This document shows, piece after piece, positions 34,348-43,700 of a stretch of DNA of 64,000 nt. How positions within the stretch are numbered: the stretch's first letter is position 1; the number at the start of each line of letters is the position of its first letter. Under the pieces are notes generated by a model. It did not search any database and was not told where the DNA came from. It worked only from the letters and a program-made list of their open reading frames with translations. The position numbers and the translations under genes were made by a program. This DNA is from Flavobacterium defluvii. Its GTDB lineage: Bacteria > Bacteroidota > Bacteroidia > Flavobacteriales > Flavobacteriaceae. The DNA lies in the NCBI RefSeq assembly GCF_900129555.1, contig NZ_FQWC01000010.1, positions 85,953 through 149,952 on the forward strand, written 5' to 3'.

Positions 34348-34402
34348 TAGAAATAATAATTAAATATTTGTCCGTACTTTGTGAACTATTTAAGTTGAAA
34401 AA

Positions 34403-35452
34403 ATGAGCATAAAATTTGATAATATTCTGGATAACAAGTGGTGGCAGGAAATTGCCGTCGTCGCGTTTTCCTTCACCATATATACCCTAAAAAACGACTG
34501 GATGTTATTTAGTTCTTTGACATCTGTATTAATGGGCATTTTCTTTTACTGTATTTTGTATATGCACGCCCAGTTCAATCGTTTCTTTCTTTTTCCAATA
34601 CTATTCAAAACCCGTCGTCCCTTTACTTATCTGCTTTTAACGCTTTTTGGCGTTCTTGTTTTCTCGATAGTTTTGTATGAGATTACCATGCTGGATATGT
34701 TTAAAAATCTTTATTTTTATCAAAACTCGCATCAAAGAAGTTATTTGTACCAACTGGCGAGCGTTTTGGGAACTTTGGTTTGTATTTTAAGTCCAATTAT
34801 TGTTTTTAAATTTTACAGAATCCACAGAAAACGTACAGAAGAAGCATTGCTTTTCAACCAAATGCAGTTGAATTCTTTAAAAGGACAATTAAATCCGCAC
34901 TTTTTATTTAATACTTTTAATACGCTTTACGGAATCAGCTTAGAATTTCCGGACAGAACACCGGATTTAATCATGAAGGTTTCACAATTAATGCGTTATC
35001 AATTAGAAAGTAACAGTAAACAATGCGTATCTTTAGAAGACGAATTAGAGTTTATAAACAGTTATGTTCAGCTTGAAAAAGAACGTGTTGGCTATCGCTG
35101 TGATATTACTTTAGATTCTAAAGTCGACAACGAAAATGCCTATAAAATTTCGCCAATGCTTTTAATTGCATTTATTGAAAATGCTTTTAAACACGGAACC
35201 TGTGCGATTGAAAAATGCTTCGTTCAAATTTTTATTACTGTTGAAGACGGACAGCTTCATCTTCATGTTGTAAATTCAATTCCGACAAAACAAACGGATG
35301 TTGTTTCTACCAAAATTGGATTAAAAAATACGATCGAAAGACTGAATTTAATTTTTGGTAAAAATTATACACTCGATATTCAGGAAAACAAAAAAACTTA
35401 TATTGTTGATTTAAAACTGCAGTTGAAAAGATTTGGTAATGAGAGATCCTAA
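34403..35452 (+). CDS. LytS/YehU-type sensor histidine kinase
   Basis: 349 residues with four hydrophobic segments in the first ~145 (WMLFSSLTSVLMGIFFYCIL, YLLLTLFGVLVFSIVL, YQLASVLGTLVCILSPIIV). Then comes the His_kinase (PF06580) domain with LNPHFLFNTFN (H166) and a GHKL ATPase half with AFIENAFKHG. It autophosphorylates and passes phosphate to the LytTR partner, whose gene overlaps it by 14 bases. Divergent from efflux operon 2, which it may regulate. Confidence 0.93.
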   Translation: MSIKFDNILDNKWWQEIAVVAFSFTIYTLKNDWMLFSSLTSVLMGIFFYCILYMHAQFNRFFLFPILFKTRRPFTYLLLTLFGVLVFSIVLYEITMLDMFKNLYFYQNSHQRSYLYQLASVLGTLVCILSPIIVFKFYRIHRKRTEEALLFNQMQLNSLKGQLNPHFLFNTFNTLYGISLEFPDRTPDLIMKVSQLMRYQLESNSKQCVSLEDELEFINSYVQLEKERVGYRCDITLDSKVDNENAYKISPMLLIAFIENAFKHGTCAIEKCFVQIFITVEDGQLHLHVVNSIPTKQTDVVSTKIGLKNTIERLNLIFGKNYTLDIQENKKTYIVDLKLQLKRFGNERS

Positions 35453-36137
35453 AAAATGCATTATTGTTGATGATGAGCCGGCAGCGCATTATGTTTTAGC
35501 CAATTATATAAAACAAAATCCGCAGTTAGAATTGGTTTTTCAGGGATATAACGGCATTGAAGCAATGGATTATCTGAGAGAAAATAAAGTTGATTTGATG
35601 TTTTTGGATATTAATATGCCGGAAATTTCAGGTATGGAATTATTGAAAATTATTCCCAATCATCCTAAAACTATTTTAACCACAGCTTATTCTGAATTTG
35701 CACTTGAAAGTTACGATTACGGAGTGATTGATTATTTGCTGAAACCTATTTATTTTCCAAGATTTTTGAAAGCTGTTGACCGCTTTTTTTCAACAGAAAA
35801 TGTAAAAGCAAAGGAAGAAGAAGCTATAGTAAATTCTATTTCTGTAAAAATTGACGGTTATTTTATCGACATCGAACTAGATCAGCTTTTGTACGCACAG
35901 AGTTTTGGAAACTATGTAAAACTTCATACTACAAAACGAACTTATCTCGCTTCGATTACTACAACCGAGCTTGAAAAATGTCTTCCGGAGAAAAATTTTA
36001 TGCGTATACATAAATCTTATATTGTGGCTTTGGACAAAATTGACACTACTGAAAAAGATTTTGTTAGTATTAAAAATGAAAAATTACCTATTGGAATAAC
36101 CTACAAAAGGGAATTGACCGACAGACTGAAAAAGTAA
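35439..36137 (+). CDS. LytTR family response regulator
   Basis: 232 residues from ATG at 35439 (a TTG six bases upstream is also open). Receiver domain 1-120 with D11/D12, phosphoacceptor D57 (LMFLDINMPE) and the K of LLKPIYF; C-terminal LytTR DNA-binding domain (~135-232, FIDIELDQLLYAQSFGNYVKLHT, NFMRIHKSYIVALDKI). Partner of the LytS kinase. Likely targets are the adjacent genes; LytTR sites are usually direct repeats, which I did not find clearly. Confidence 0.94.
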   Translation: MRDPKKCIIVDDEPAAHYVLANYIKQNPQLELVFQGYNGIEAMDYLRENKVDLMFLDINMPEISGMELLKIIPNHPKTILTTAYSEFALESYDYGVIDYLLKPIYFPRFLKAVDRFFSTENVKAKEEEAIVNSISVKIDGYFIDIELDQLLYAQSFGNYVKLHTTKRTYLASITTTELEKCLPEKNFMRIHKSYIVALDKIDTTEKDFVSIKNEKLPIGITYKRELTDRLKK

Positions 36138-36177
36138 TATTCTTTTTATTAAAAAATATTTGGAAATTATTTTAAAA

Positions 36178-36193
36178 GTAATAATTTTATTAC
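36178..36193. promoter_or_regulatory. Palindrome upstream of PepSY-like gene 1
   Basis: GTAATAATTTTATTAC has 7-bp arms; it ends 32 bases before the start codon. A comparable palindrome precedes the paralogue at 36785-36803, so both may be co-regulated. Confidence 0.4.
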
Positions 36194-36225
36194 GTTGTTT
36201 TGATGTTTAATTTAATACTCAAATC

Positions 36226-36684
36226 ATGAAAAACATACTTTTACTAATAATTTTATTCTGCAGTGGTTTGTTGAGTGCTCAAAATGAAGTAGTAACGCCG
36301 CCGGAAAAAGTAAAATTTACTTTTGAAAAAGAATATCCAAACAAGGTGCCGGTTTGGTCAATTGATTATGTAGGTGATGATAATGATGAAATTAGATACG
36401 AAGCAAAATTCAATACAGATAAAAATACCAAAGCACTTGCGGTCTATGACAATTTAGGTGTTTTAAAGGCTTTTGAGCAGCAAATTCCGTTAAGCCAGCT
36501 GCCACAAAAAGCACAGAATTATTTAAAGAAAAATTACTCACAAAAAGCAATAAAAGAAATTGCAGTTGTTGTAAATGATAAAAATAAAACAACTTATGAA
36601 GTGGGCATAGAAAAAGATTCTAAATTCTATGATGTTGTCTTCGATCAAAATGGTGGTTTCGATGTCATTATCGAAAAAAATTAA
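36226..36684 (+). CDS. PepSY-like exported protein 1
   Basis: 152 residues with an SPI signal (cleaved after LLSAQ). Two PepSY-like (DUF2874) modules: FTFEKEYPNKVPVWSIDYVGDD...YEAKF and QNYLKKNYSQKAIKEIAVVVNDKNKTTYEVGI...DVVFDQNGG. The beta-alpha-beta-beta pattern and the K-x-Y-P motif are family marks. Such proteins commonly lie next to LytTR/two-component genes in Bacteroidota; function is unknown. Own terminator follows. Confidence 0.85.
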   Translation: MKNILLLIILFCSGLLSAQNEVVTPPEKVKFTFEKEYPNKVPVWSIDYVGDDNDEIRYEAKFNTDKNTKALAVYDNLGVLKAFEQQIPLSQLPQKAQNYLKKNYSQKAIKEIAVVVNDKNKTTYEVGIEKDSKFYDVVFDQNGGFDVIIEKN

Positions 36685-36718
36685 GAACACTTACTAATTC
36701 AATTATATTTAAAACGGC

Positions 36719-36760
36719 AAACCCGATAAGATTTTATTTCTTATCGGGTTTTGTTTTTTT
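36719..36760 (+). terminator. Terminator after PepSY-like gene 1
   Basis: AACCCGATAAGA (36720-36731) pairs with TCTTATCGGGTT (36739-36750), followed by TTGTTTTTTT. Confidence 0.9.
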
Positions 36761-36784
36761 ATTCTAAATTTTTATTTTATTGTA

Positions 36785-36803
36785 GTAAAAGTATTACTTT
36801 TAC
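36785..36803. promoter_or_regulatory. Palindrome upstream of PepSY-like gene 2
   Basis: GTAAAAGT-ATT-ACTTTTAC, perfect 8-bp arms, ends 26 bases before the start codon. It resembles the site at 36178-36193 in position, with the shared AGTAA...TTAC ends. Confidence 0.45.
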
Positions 36804-36829
36804 ACTGGATAATTTTATGAAATGTAGAT

Positions 36830-37357
36830 ATGAAAAAAGTTTTTTTAATGATGATTTATTTGTGTTGTAGTTTTCTATCAGCACAAACGAGTATGCTGCA
36901 GCCCTCAGAAACAATAAAGGCTGCGTTTACAAAACAATATCCCAAAAAAAATCCTTACTGGACAATGGAAATGGGTAAAAATGACAGCGATATCAGGTTT
37001 GTTGCAAAATTTATTACTAATGCCAAAACACAAGCCTATGCTGTTTATGATAGTGATGGAAATCTTAAAGCTTATAAAGAGAGTATTTCAAGCGCAAAAC
37101 TACCAAAAAACATACAAGTTTATTTAAATGCTAATTATTTAGAACAACCAAAACCAGTTTCGAATACTAAATCAAAATCAAAAGCTAAGATTAAAGCTAA
37201 AGTCGTAAATGTGCCTATAAAAGAAGCATATTCTGTTGTTGACGATAAAAACAACAAAACTTATGAAGTAAAAGCCAAAAAAGAAGGAAAGAATTTTAAT
37301 CTTGTTTTTGATGCAGAAGGAAATTTGATTAGAACCATTCAGCTAGCACAAAAGTAG
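36830..37357 (+). CDS. PepSY-like exported protein 2
   Basis: 175 residues, SPI signal ending FLSAQ. Same layout as protein 1 (FTKQYPKKNPYWTMEMGKND, YAVYDSDGNLKAYKE, VYLNANYLE, TYEVKAKKEGKNFNLVFDAEGN), but with a 20-residue Ser/Lys/Ala-rich insertion (TKSKSKAKIKAK) between modules. It arose by duplication of its neighbour or the reverse. Function unknown. Confidence 0.83.
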   Translation: MKKVFLMMIYLCCSFLSAQTSMLQPSETIKAAFTKQYPKKNPYWTMEMGKNDSDIRFVAKFITNAKTQAYAVYDSDGNLKAYKESISSAKLPKNIQVYLNANYLEQPKPVSNTKSKSKAKIKAKVVNVPIKEAYSVVDDKNNKTYEVKAKKEGKNFNLVFDAEGNLIRTIQLAQK

Positions 37358-37378
37358 TAACAAATTTACTTTAAAAAG

Positions 37379-37405
37379 AAACCCGACAAATAACTTGTCG
37401 GGTTT
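37379..37405. terminator. Bidirectional terminator between convergent genes
   Basis: AAACCCGACAA (37379-37389) and TTGTCGGGTTT (37395-37405), five-base loop, between PepSY-like gene 2 and the SDR gene. Confidence 0.8.
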
Positions 37406-37419
37406 AAATATTGTATCTA

Positions 37420-38184
37420 TTACAGCATCATTCCGCCAGAAGCTTCAATTCTTTGAGCATTTATCCAGCGAGCATCTTCAGTACATAAAAAGGCAACAAC
37501 ACCCCCAATATCATCTGGTAAACCAACTCTTCCTAAAGCTGTTACTGATGCAATCTGCTGGTTTAATTGCTCATTATCACGAACAGCTCCGCCTCCAAAA
37601 TCAGTTTCAATTGCACCCGGAGCTACCACATTGGCTCTGATTTTTCTTGCGCCTAATTCCTTTGCCTGATATTTTGTTAAGGTTTCAATTGCGCCTTTCA
37701 TAGAAGCATAAGCTGCATAACCGGGAAATGAAAATCTTGCCAAACCAGTCGAAATGTTTACAATCCCGCCGCCGTCATTCATTACATTTAGTCCTTTTTG
37801 CGTTAAGAAAAATGGGCCTTTAAACTGAATATTACTCAATTGATCAAATTCAGCTTCCGTAGTTCCAATGAAAGAATTATGAATTCCGATTCCGGCATTG
37901 TTTACCAAAAAATCGAATTTATCGGTTTTAAATGTGTTTTTTAAAGTTGTTTTAACTGCTTCAAAAAAAGCATCAAAAGTTCCCGATTCGGCTACATTTA
38001 ACTGAAGTGCCGCCGCTTTCTGTCCTAATTTTTCGATTTCTTTTACAACAGTATCAGCTTCTTCTTTTTTACTGTTGTACGTTATAATTACATCAAGTCC
38101 CTTTTTAGCAATTGCAATTGCCATATTTTTTCCTAAACCTCTGCTGCCTCCGGTAACCAGAGCTATTTTTGTATTTACTGCCAT
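37420..38184 (-). CDS. SDR family oxidoreductase 1
   Basis: 254 residues, Rossmann fold: glycine motif VTGGSRGLGK, NNAG motif (VNNAGIG), catalytic S...YxxxK in ISTGLARFSFPGYAAYASMKG, and the PGAIETDF motif. NAD(P)H dependence is expected; NNS at the end of beta2 (TYNSKKE) suggests NADP. Substrate unknown. It follows the other SDR gene in the same orientation, with repeat copy C in the gap. Confidence 0.93.
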   Translation of the reverse strand: MAVNTKIALVTGGSRGLGKNMAIAIAKKGLDVIITYNSKKEEADTVVKEIEKLGQKAAALQLNVAESGTFDAFFEAVKTTLKNTFKTDKFDFLVNNAGIGIHNSFIGTTEAEFDQLSNIQFKGPFFLTQKGLNVMNDGGGIVNISTGLARFSFPGYAAYASMKGAIETLTKYQAKELGARKIRANVVAPGAIETDFGGGAVRDNEQLNQQIASVTALGRVGLPDDIGGVVAFLCTEDARWINAQRIEASGGMML

Positions 38185-38192
38185 TTTTATAT

Positions 38193-38242
38193 TGTTAATT
38201 GTTAATGGTTGATTGTTAAATGTTAATTGTTAATGGTTGATA
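38193..38242. repeat. Tandem 28-bp repeat
   Basis: TGTTAATTGTTAATGGTTGA starts both at 38193 and at 38221, giving 1.8 copies of a 28-bp unit just upstream of SDR 1. Non-coding. Confidence 0.8.
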
Positions 38243-38308
38243 GTTTGTTGTTTGTTGTCTTGTCAGTCTGAGCGAAGTCGAAGACCTCGCACAATGTGAT
38301 TTTTTTTA

Positions 38309-38483
38309 AACACATAGAAACATAGAAATTATTTGATTTAAAAAGATTAGAAAAAGAAACAGTTTCTAACACATAGCGGTTTGTAATTAAGATAAATGAA
38401 GTTTCTTTTAGTCGCATTTCTATGTTTGTTTAAATAAATGAAATGCCTTTTATGCGTTTACAATAACTATGTCTCTATGTGTT
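38309..38483 (-). repeat. Terminal-inverted-repeat element, copy C (175 bp, inverted)
   Basis: AACACATAGAAACATAG (38309-38325) faces CTATGTCTCTATGTGTT (38467-38483), 16 of 17 pairs. The inner words GAAACAGTTTC, TAACACATAG and AAATGAAATGCC are the reverse complements of those in copies A, B and D, so this copy is inverted and about 40 bp longer. It separates two co-directional SDR genes. A single CTGAGCGAAGTCGAAG REP fragment lies just left of it at 38266-38281. Confidence 0.8.
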
Positions 38484-38495
38484 TAATAAAATTAA

Positions 38496-39218
38496 TTAGG
38501 AATGCATTGCATTAAAATGATTTCTTAATTCTTCTGCGCTTGCATTTAATCTTGTTTCGCTGGTTCCGAAAGTCAATTCCTGTCTTCCTTCTTTTAACTG
38601 CTCAAAAATAGACTCTATAAAACTGCTTACGCTTGGATGTGCATCGTGCAATCCAATTCCGCCTAAATCAGTATTTAAGGCTGGTGGAATAATTTCGATT
38701 ACTTCGATGTTTTTTGCTTTTAGCAAATGACGAAGTGAAAGTGTAAACGATCTAAAAAATGCTTTTGTAGCCGAATAAACCGGAACTTTTGCAAAAGGAG
38801 AAAATGCCAGCCCAGAGGTTACATTCATTACTGTTGTCAAAGATTTTAACTCAATAAATAAGGAAGTTAAATGTAATGGAGCTTCAATATTAGTACTGAT
38901 TTCCGCTTTCATACTTTCGTAGAAATCAGTATCAGTTATCGACATCCATTTTTGAATTCCTGCATTATTAATTAATACATTTAAATCAGGATGATTTTCT
39001 GTGATCCATTTATAAAGCTCGATTCTTTCTTCTTCTAAAGACAAGTCACAAACTTTTGTAATTACTGAAGGAAATTTTGCTTTTACCTCGTTTAAAACCG
39101 ATTCTCTTCTTCCACAGATAATTACGGTATTGTTTTCCTGAATAAATCGTTCGGTAAGCCCAAGCCCGATTCCGCTTGCACCTCCTGTTATTAAAATTTT
39201 ATTGTTTGATAAATTCAT
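38496..39218 (-). CDS. SDR family oxidoreductase 2 (DltE-like)
   Basis: 240 residues with TGGASGIGLGLTERF, INNAGIQKW and the catalytic VTSGLAFSPFAKVPVYSATKA. The Y-x-x-x-K is followed by FFRSFTLSLRHLL as in DltE-like classical SDRs. C-terminal tail shows PALNTDLGG. Substrate unknown. First gene of the minus-strand SDR pair; divergent context with the AraC regulator is not observed since that gene is also on the minus strand. Confidence 0.92.
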   Translation of the reverse strand: MNLSNNKILITGGASGIGLGLTERFIQENNTVIICGRRESVLNEVKAKFPSVITKVCDLSLEEERIELYKWITENHPDLNVLINNAGIQKWMSITDTDFYESMKAEISTNIEAPLHLTSLFIELKSLTTVMNVTSGLAFSPFAKVPVYSATKAFFRSFTLSLRHLLKAKNIEVIEIIPPALNTDLGGIGLHDAHPSVSSFIESIFEQLKEGRQELTFGTSETRLNASAEELRNHFNAMHS

Positions 39219-39370
39219 CTTTTTTATCTTTTAAATTGATAAGACAAAGGTAGGAGCAAAGCAGATGTGGGGAATTGTAAATATCAAACCGATGTTTGCA
39301 AAATTCAAATCAGGGGAATGAAAATTAAAAATTAAAAATTGATAATTAAAAATTTAAATTCTCATTTTAT

Positions 39371-39457
39371 GTCTTCCTGAGCGAAGTCGAAGGACACGCA
39401 CCGTAGAACATACTGCATGGATTTAGCATGCGATCCCTCGACTCCGCTCAGGAGGAC
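39371..39457. repeat. REP-like hairpin, CTGAGCGAAGTCGA family
   Basis: GTCTTCCTGAGCGAAGTCGA (from 39371) faces TCGACTCCGCTCAGGAGGAC (to 39457), with GCATGGATTTAGCATGC in the loop. Same family as 54938-54990. The rest of the gap 39219-39506 is AT-rich with AATTAAAAATT and CAATCTACAATCTAAAATC short repeats. Confidence 0.75.
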
Positions 39458-39506
39458 AAGCTTTGCGGTAATCTACAATCTACAATCTAAAATCAGCAAT
39501 CTAAAA

Positions 39507-40430
39507 TTAACTCCTAAAAGCAATCGGTGTTAAAGAAGTTTGCTTTTTGAAAAAGTTAGAAAAATGCGCTAATTCTTCAAAACCAAGTGAATAAGCAATT
39601 TCAGAAATATTCCAGTCGGTTTGTTTTAAAAGGATTTTCGCCTCGTTTGTTAATCTCGTGCTTATTAATTCTGTTGTTGTTTTTCCGGTATTTTCCTTTA
39701 AGACTTTATTTAAATGATTGACATGTACCGACAATCTGGCGGCAAAATCTTTGGCAGTTCTAAGTTCCAATCGCTGTCGCGGAGATTCTATAGGAAATTG
39801 TCTTTCTAATAATTCAGCAAATAAAGACGAAACCCGTGCCGCCGAATTGTGTTTAGAATAAAGTGCTGTAATGGGCTGTAATTTTTGTCCAAAGTGAATC
39901 AGTTCAGCCACATAATTTCTGATTAAATCGTATTTATAAATATAATCAGAATTAATTTCTTTTTGTATTTTGTTGAAAATCAAAGCGACTTCCTGAACCT
40001 CTTCATCTGATAACTGAAAAATAGGATAACCATCTGAAGCAAAAATAGGAAGTTCGTCCAGATCAATTCCGCTTTTACTTTTCGATAAAAATTCACTTGT
40101 AAATACACAAAACTGTCCGCCCTGATTAGTATCCTGCGGGACATAATTGTACGGAATTTTTGGCGTTGCAAATAATAATCCTTGCTTTTCTATTTCGATT
40201 ACTTTATCAGCATATTCCGCTCTATTGTGGCCTTTTATTAAACTTATTTTGTAATAAGCTCTTCTGTCATAAGGCATTGGAGATTTTCCTTGTAAACGTT
40301 CTAAAAGTTCTTTTATATCAAAAACATTAAAGTGGCCAATTTCTTTTTGAATATCATTTGGCAGTAATGAATTAAGTTCAACAGTTGATCCTTCGGTAAT
40401 ATCCTGATAAAATGAATTTAGGGATTTCAT
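39507..40430 (-). CDS. AraC family transcriptional regulator
   Basis: 307 residues: an N-terminal cupin-like sensor domain (about 25-125, with YYKISLIKGHNRAEY and LLFATPKIPYNY) and a C-terminal AraC double HTH (about 205-305: LSVHVNHLNKVLKENTGKTTTELI, ISEIAYSLGFEELAHFSNFFKKQTSLTPIAFR). Upstream of the two SDR genes in the same orientation, so it may control them; the gap contains a REP hairpin, so they need not be one transcript. Confidence 0.93.
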   Translation of the reverse strand: MKSLNSFYQDITEGSTVELNSLLPNDIQKEIGHFNVFDIKELLERLQGKSPMPYDRRAYYKISLIKGHNRAEYADKVIEIEKQGLLFATPKIPYNYVPQDTNQGGQFCVFTSEFLSKSKSGIDLDELPIFASDGYPIFQLSDEEVQEVALIFNKIQKEINSDYIYKYDLIRNYVAELIHFGQKLQPITALYSKHNSAARVSSLFAELLERQFPIESPRQRLELRTAKDFAARLSVHVNHLNKVLKENTGKTTTELISTRLTNEAKILLKQTDWNISEIAYSLGFEELAHFSNFFKKQTSLTPIAFRS

Positions 40431-40740
40431 ATTTGTGAATTGTAAAATTCAAATATACGAAAAAAATTTGGCTCAAGGATTTTACATATAGAACAGATTC
40501 GCACAGATTGAAATTATTGAGAGAAACAAAGCAATTTTATTTACTAAATCAATGTTTAGTGATACTGCTTTGTTCTTCGTAAGGGCAAAAATTATTAGGT
40601 ATACCTTTATTAAAAGAAAATAACATCGATAAAATCCTATAAACAAAAACGGAAATATGACTTTTATATAGTGATTTTTGTAAAATACTACCAAATTAGC
40701 TTATAATTGTATTTTTTACAAGTATTTTAAAAATTACACT
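40431..40740. other. Divergent gap with nested inverted repeats
   Basis: ACAAAGCA (40526-40533) faces TGCTTTGT (40566-40573), and between them ACTAAA faces TTTAGT. This nested hairpin or operator lies between AraC and the PUL regulator. No gene is visible; a hydrophobic frame on the minus strand (40482-40694) looks like chance AT-rich coding. Confidence 0.45.
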
Positions 40741-43700
40741 TTGAAGCATTTTGTTTTATATCTTTTCCTGTTTGGATTTTCTTTTTTGGGATATTCGCAA
40801 GATTATCCGGTTAAGTTTCTGGATATATCAGACGGATTATCAAATAATTCCATAACAACGATATTTCAGGACAGCGAAGGTTTTATGTGGTTTGGAACAT
40901 ACGATGGTTTAAACCGATATGACGGCTATAGTTTTAAAGTTTTTAGAAACCGGATAAACGATCCAAAATCATTGTTGTTTAATGCGATTTATAATATCGA
41001 AGGTGATTCGAGAAATAATATTTGGGTTGGAGGAAATAACGGAGTCTGCATTTACAACAAAACTTCGGCAACATTTCACGCAGTCGAATATTCTTCTCCA
41101 GATAGAAAAACAAAAACCTTAAAAGATATTGTGCATCAGATGCGCTCGGTTTCTGATAAATTATTTTTAATTGCTTCTCAAAACTTAGGATTAGTCGCTT
41201 TCGAAAATGGTTCATTTGTAGGGAAACCAATTCCGCTTACGGTTTTAGGAAATCAAATAAACGTTAATAATTACGATGCGATAGCCATTCAGGAAAATAA
41301 AAATAAATCGGGCAGCTGGGTTTATATTCGAAATGTCGGGCTTTGTAATTACACTTATAATTCACAAAAGCTGCAAGTTGTTTTTCCGCTTTCTATTGGC
41401 TTAAAAGCGATGAAACTTTCTTCAGAAGGAAATCTTTGGTTTGGAACCGACGAGGGACTTTTTCTGTTTAATACCAAAACCGGAACTCTTTCTCAAAATT
41501 ATTTTTCAAACAAATGTAGTGTTACCGATATTCTCGTAGATAAAAAAGGAGAAATCTGGCTAACAACAGATGGCTGCGGAATTTTTCAGGTTATTGGAAA
41601 CAATAAAAAAGCGGTGCCATATAATTCGGTTAAAAATAATCAACTGGCAAAAAGTAATTCGGTTTGGAGTTTGTACGAAGATAAATCAGGTAATAAATGG
41701 TTTGGTTCTTTACGAGGCGGAATTAGTATGCTCAGCAATACGCCAAAATATTTTAAGAGTATTCGATACAATGCAAATGATCCAGCCGAAAATTTTATTT
41801 TATCTTTTTGCGAAGATGAAAAAAAGAATTTATGGGTTGGTACAGACGGTGCCGGTTTAAAATATTGGGATCGAAAAAATAACACTTATATAAACTACAG
41901 CAATGCACTTTCAAGCAGTTTTATTACGGGAATAATACGAGATACTAATAATGATATCTGGCTTTCTACATGGGCTGGCGGTGTAAATCGAATCAATAAA
42001 CAAAGTAATTCGGTAACGAAATTCTCTTGTTATAATCCATATACTAAACAAGTTGAGAAAAACATTTGGTTTGTTTTTAAAGATTCGAAAGCTAATATTT
42101 GGGCAAGCGCGACTAACGAAGGCGCTTTGTATCTTTTTGACAGAACGCAAAACAATTTTGTGCTTTTTGATAAAAATATTACCAATCTGCAATCCATCAC
42201 AGAAACGAGTGACGGAAAACTTTGGGGCGGAAATTACACTTCGTTATTTTCAATCGAAAAAAATACTAAAAAGATAACTAAAACTTTAATTGGAAATCCT
42301 GTTCGTTGTATTCATGAAGATAAAGACAAAAATCTTTGGCTGGGAACGCAGGAAGGCGGTTTACTTTTGTTTGACAGAAAAACGAATAAATTTAAAAGGT
42401 TTACAACAGATGATGGGCTTCCATCCAATACTATTTTAAGATTACTGGAAGATAAAGAAGAAAATCTTTGGATGAGTACCTATAATGGCGTTTGTCGATT
42501 TGATAAAAAAAGAAAAACCTTTCGTAATTTTTCTGTAAACGACGGACTTCAAAGTAATCAGTTTAGTTTTAATGCCGGACTTCAGTTGTCAACCGGAGAA
42601 TTTCTTTTTGGCGGCATAAACGGTTTCAACATCTTTTTTCCCCAAGCGATAAAAGGATTCAACCAGAGAAACAATGTTTTACTGACTGATTTTTATGTCA
42701 ACAATCAGCCAATTGAAGAGAGTAAAGTCGAAGTTACAACAGATGCTGAAAAGGGTAAAGAAGTTGAACTGGCATATGATCAAACCGCATTATCGTTAGA
42801 ATTTGTGGCTCTGGATTATAATAATGCCGATAAAATAAATTATGCTTATTTTTTAGACGGCTGGGACGAACAATGGAATTATGTGGGGCAGGCCCGAAAA
42901 GCAAATTACTCAAGACTTCCCGAAGGGAAATATACTTTTAAAGTAAAAACAACCAATTTTAAAGGCGGCTGGAATAATGAAGTCAGCCTCGTTTCGATTC
43001 AGGTTTTGCCGCCGTGGTACAGAACCTGGTGGGCTTACACGCTTTATTTAGCTGCAATTGGAGGAATTCTTTTTCTTTATCTGGATTATCATAAAAACAA
43101 AGAGAGATTAAAGTATAAAGTAAAAATTGCCGAACTGGAAAGCAAGAAAGAAAAAGAAATCGCCGAAAAGCAATCGTCAATGTTTACTTATATTTCGCAT
43201 GAATTTAGAACGCCGCTTTCGCTGATAATAAATCCGCTGAAAAAAGCGGTTCAGAAAGAAAATGTTCAAAATGGTTCTTCGGGTAGTGATTTGGCTATTG
43301 CACACCGTAATGCCAGAAGACTTTTAAGTTTGGTAGATCAGCTTTTACTTTTTAGAAAAGCAGAAAATGATGCCGATTCGCTTCGTTTATCTCCAATAAA
43401 TGTAAATAGCCTTTGTAACGAAGTTTTTCAATGTTTTGTAAATCAGGCAAAAGATAAAAATATCGATTATAATTTTACAATTCCGGACCACGAAATTGTG
43501 ATTATAGGCGATTATGAAAAAATTGAGATTTCGTTATTCAATTTAATGTCAAATGCTTTTAAATATACGCCAGTTGGCGGCGAAATAAATCTTATAGTAA
43601 CAGAAAATGATAATGAAGTTTTCCTTGAAATCGCTGATAATGGTGACGGAATCGAGAAAAAAGATATTGAAGTTATTTTCGAAAAATTCAAACAAATCAA

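Noticed and set aside
38223..38417. 64-codon frame on the minus strand upstream of SDR 1
   Set aside because: Lies in the tandem repeat and in repeat element C.
40482..40694. 70-codon hydrophobic frame, minus strand, in the AraC/HTCS gap
   Set aside because: AT-rich chance frame with no homology features; overlaps an inverted repeat and a promoter region.
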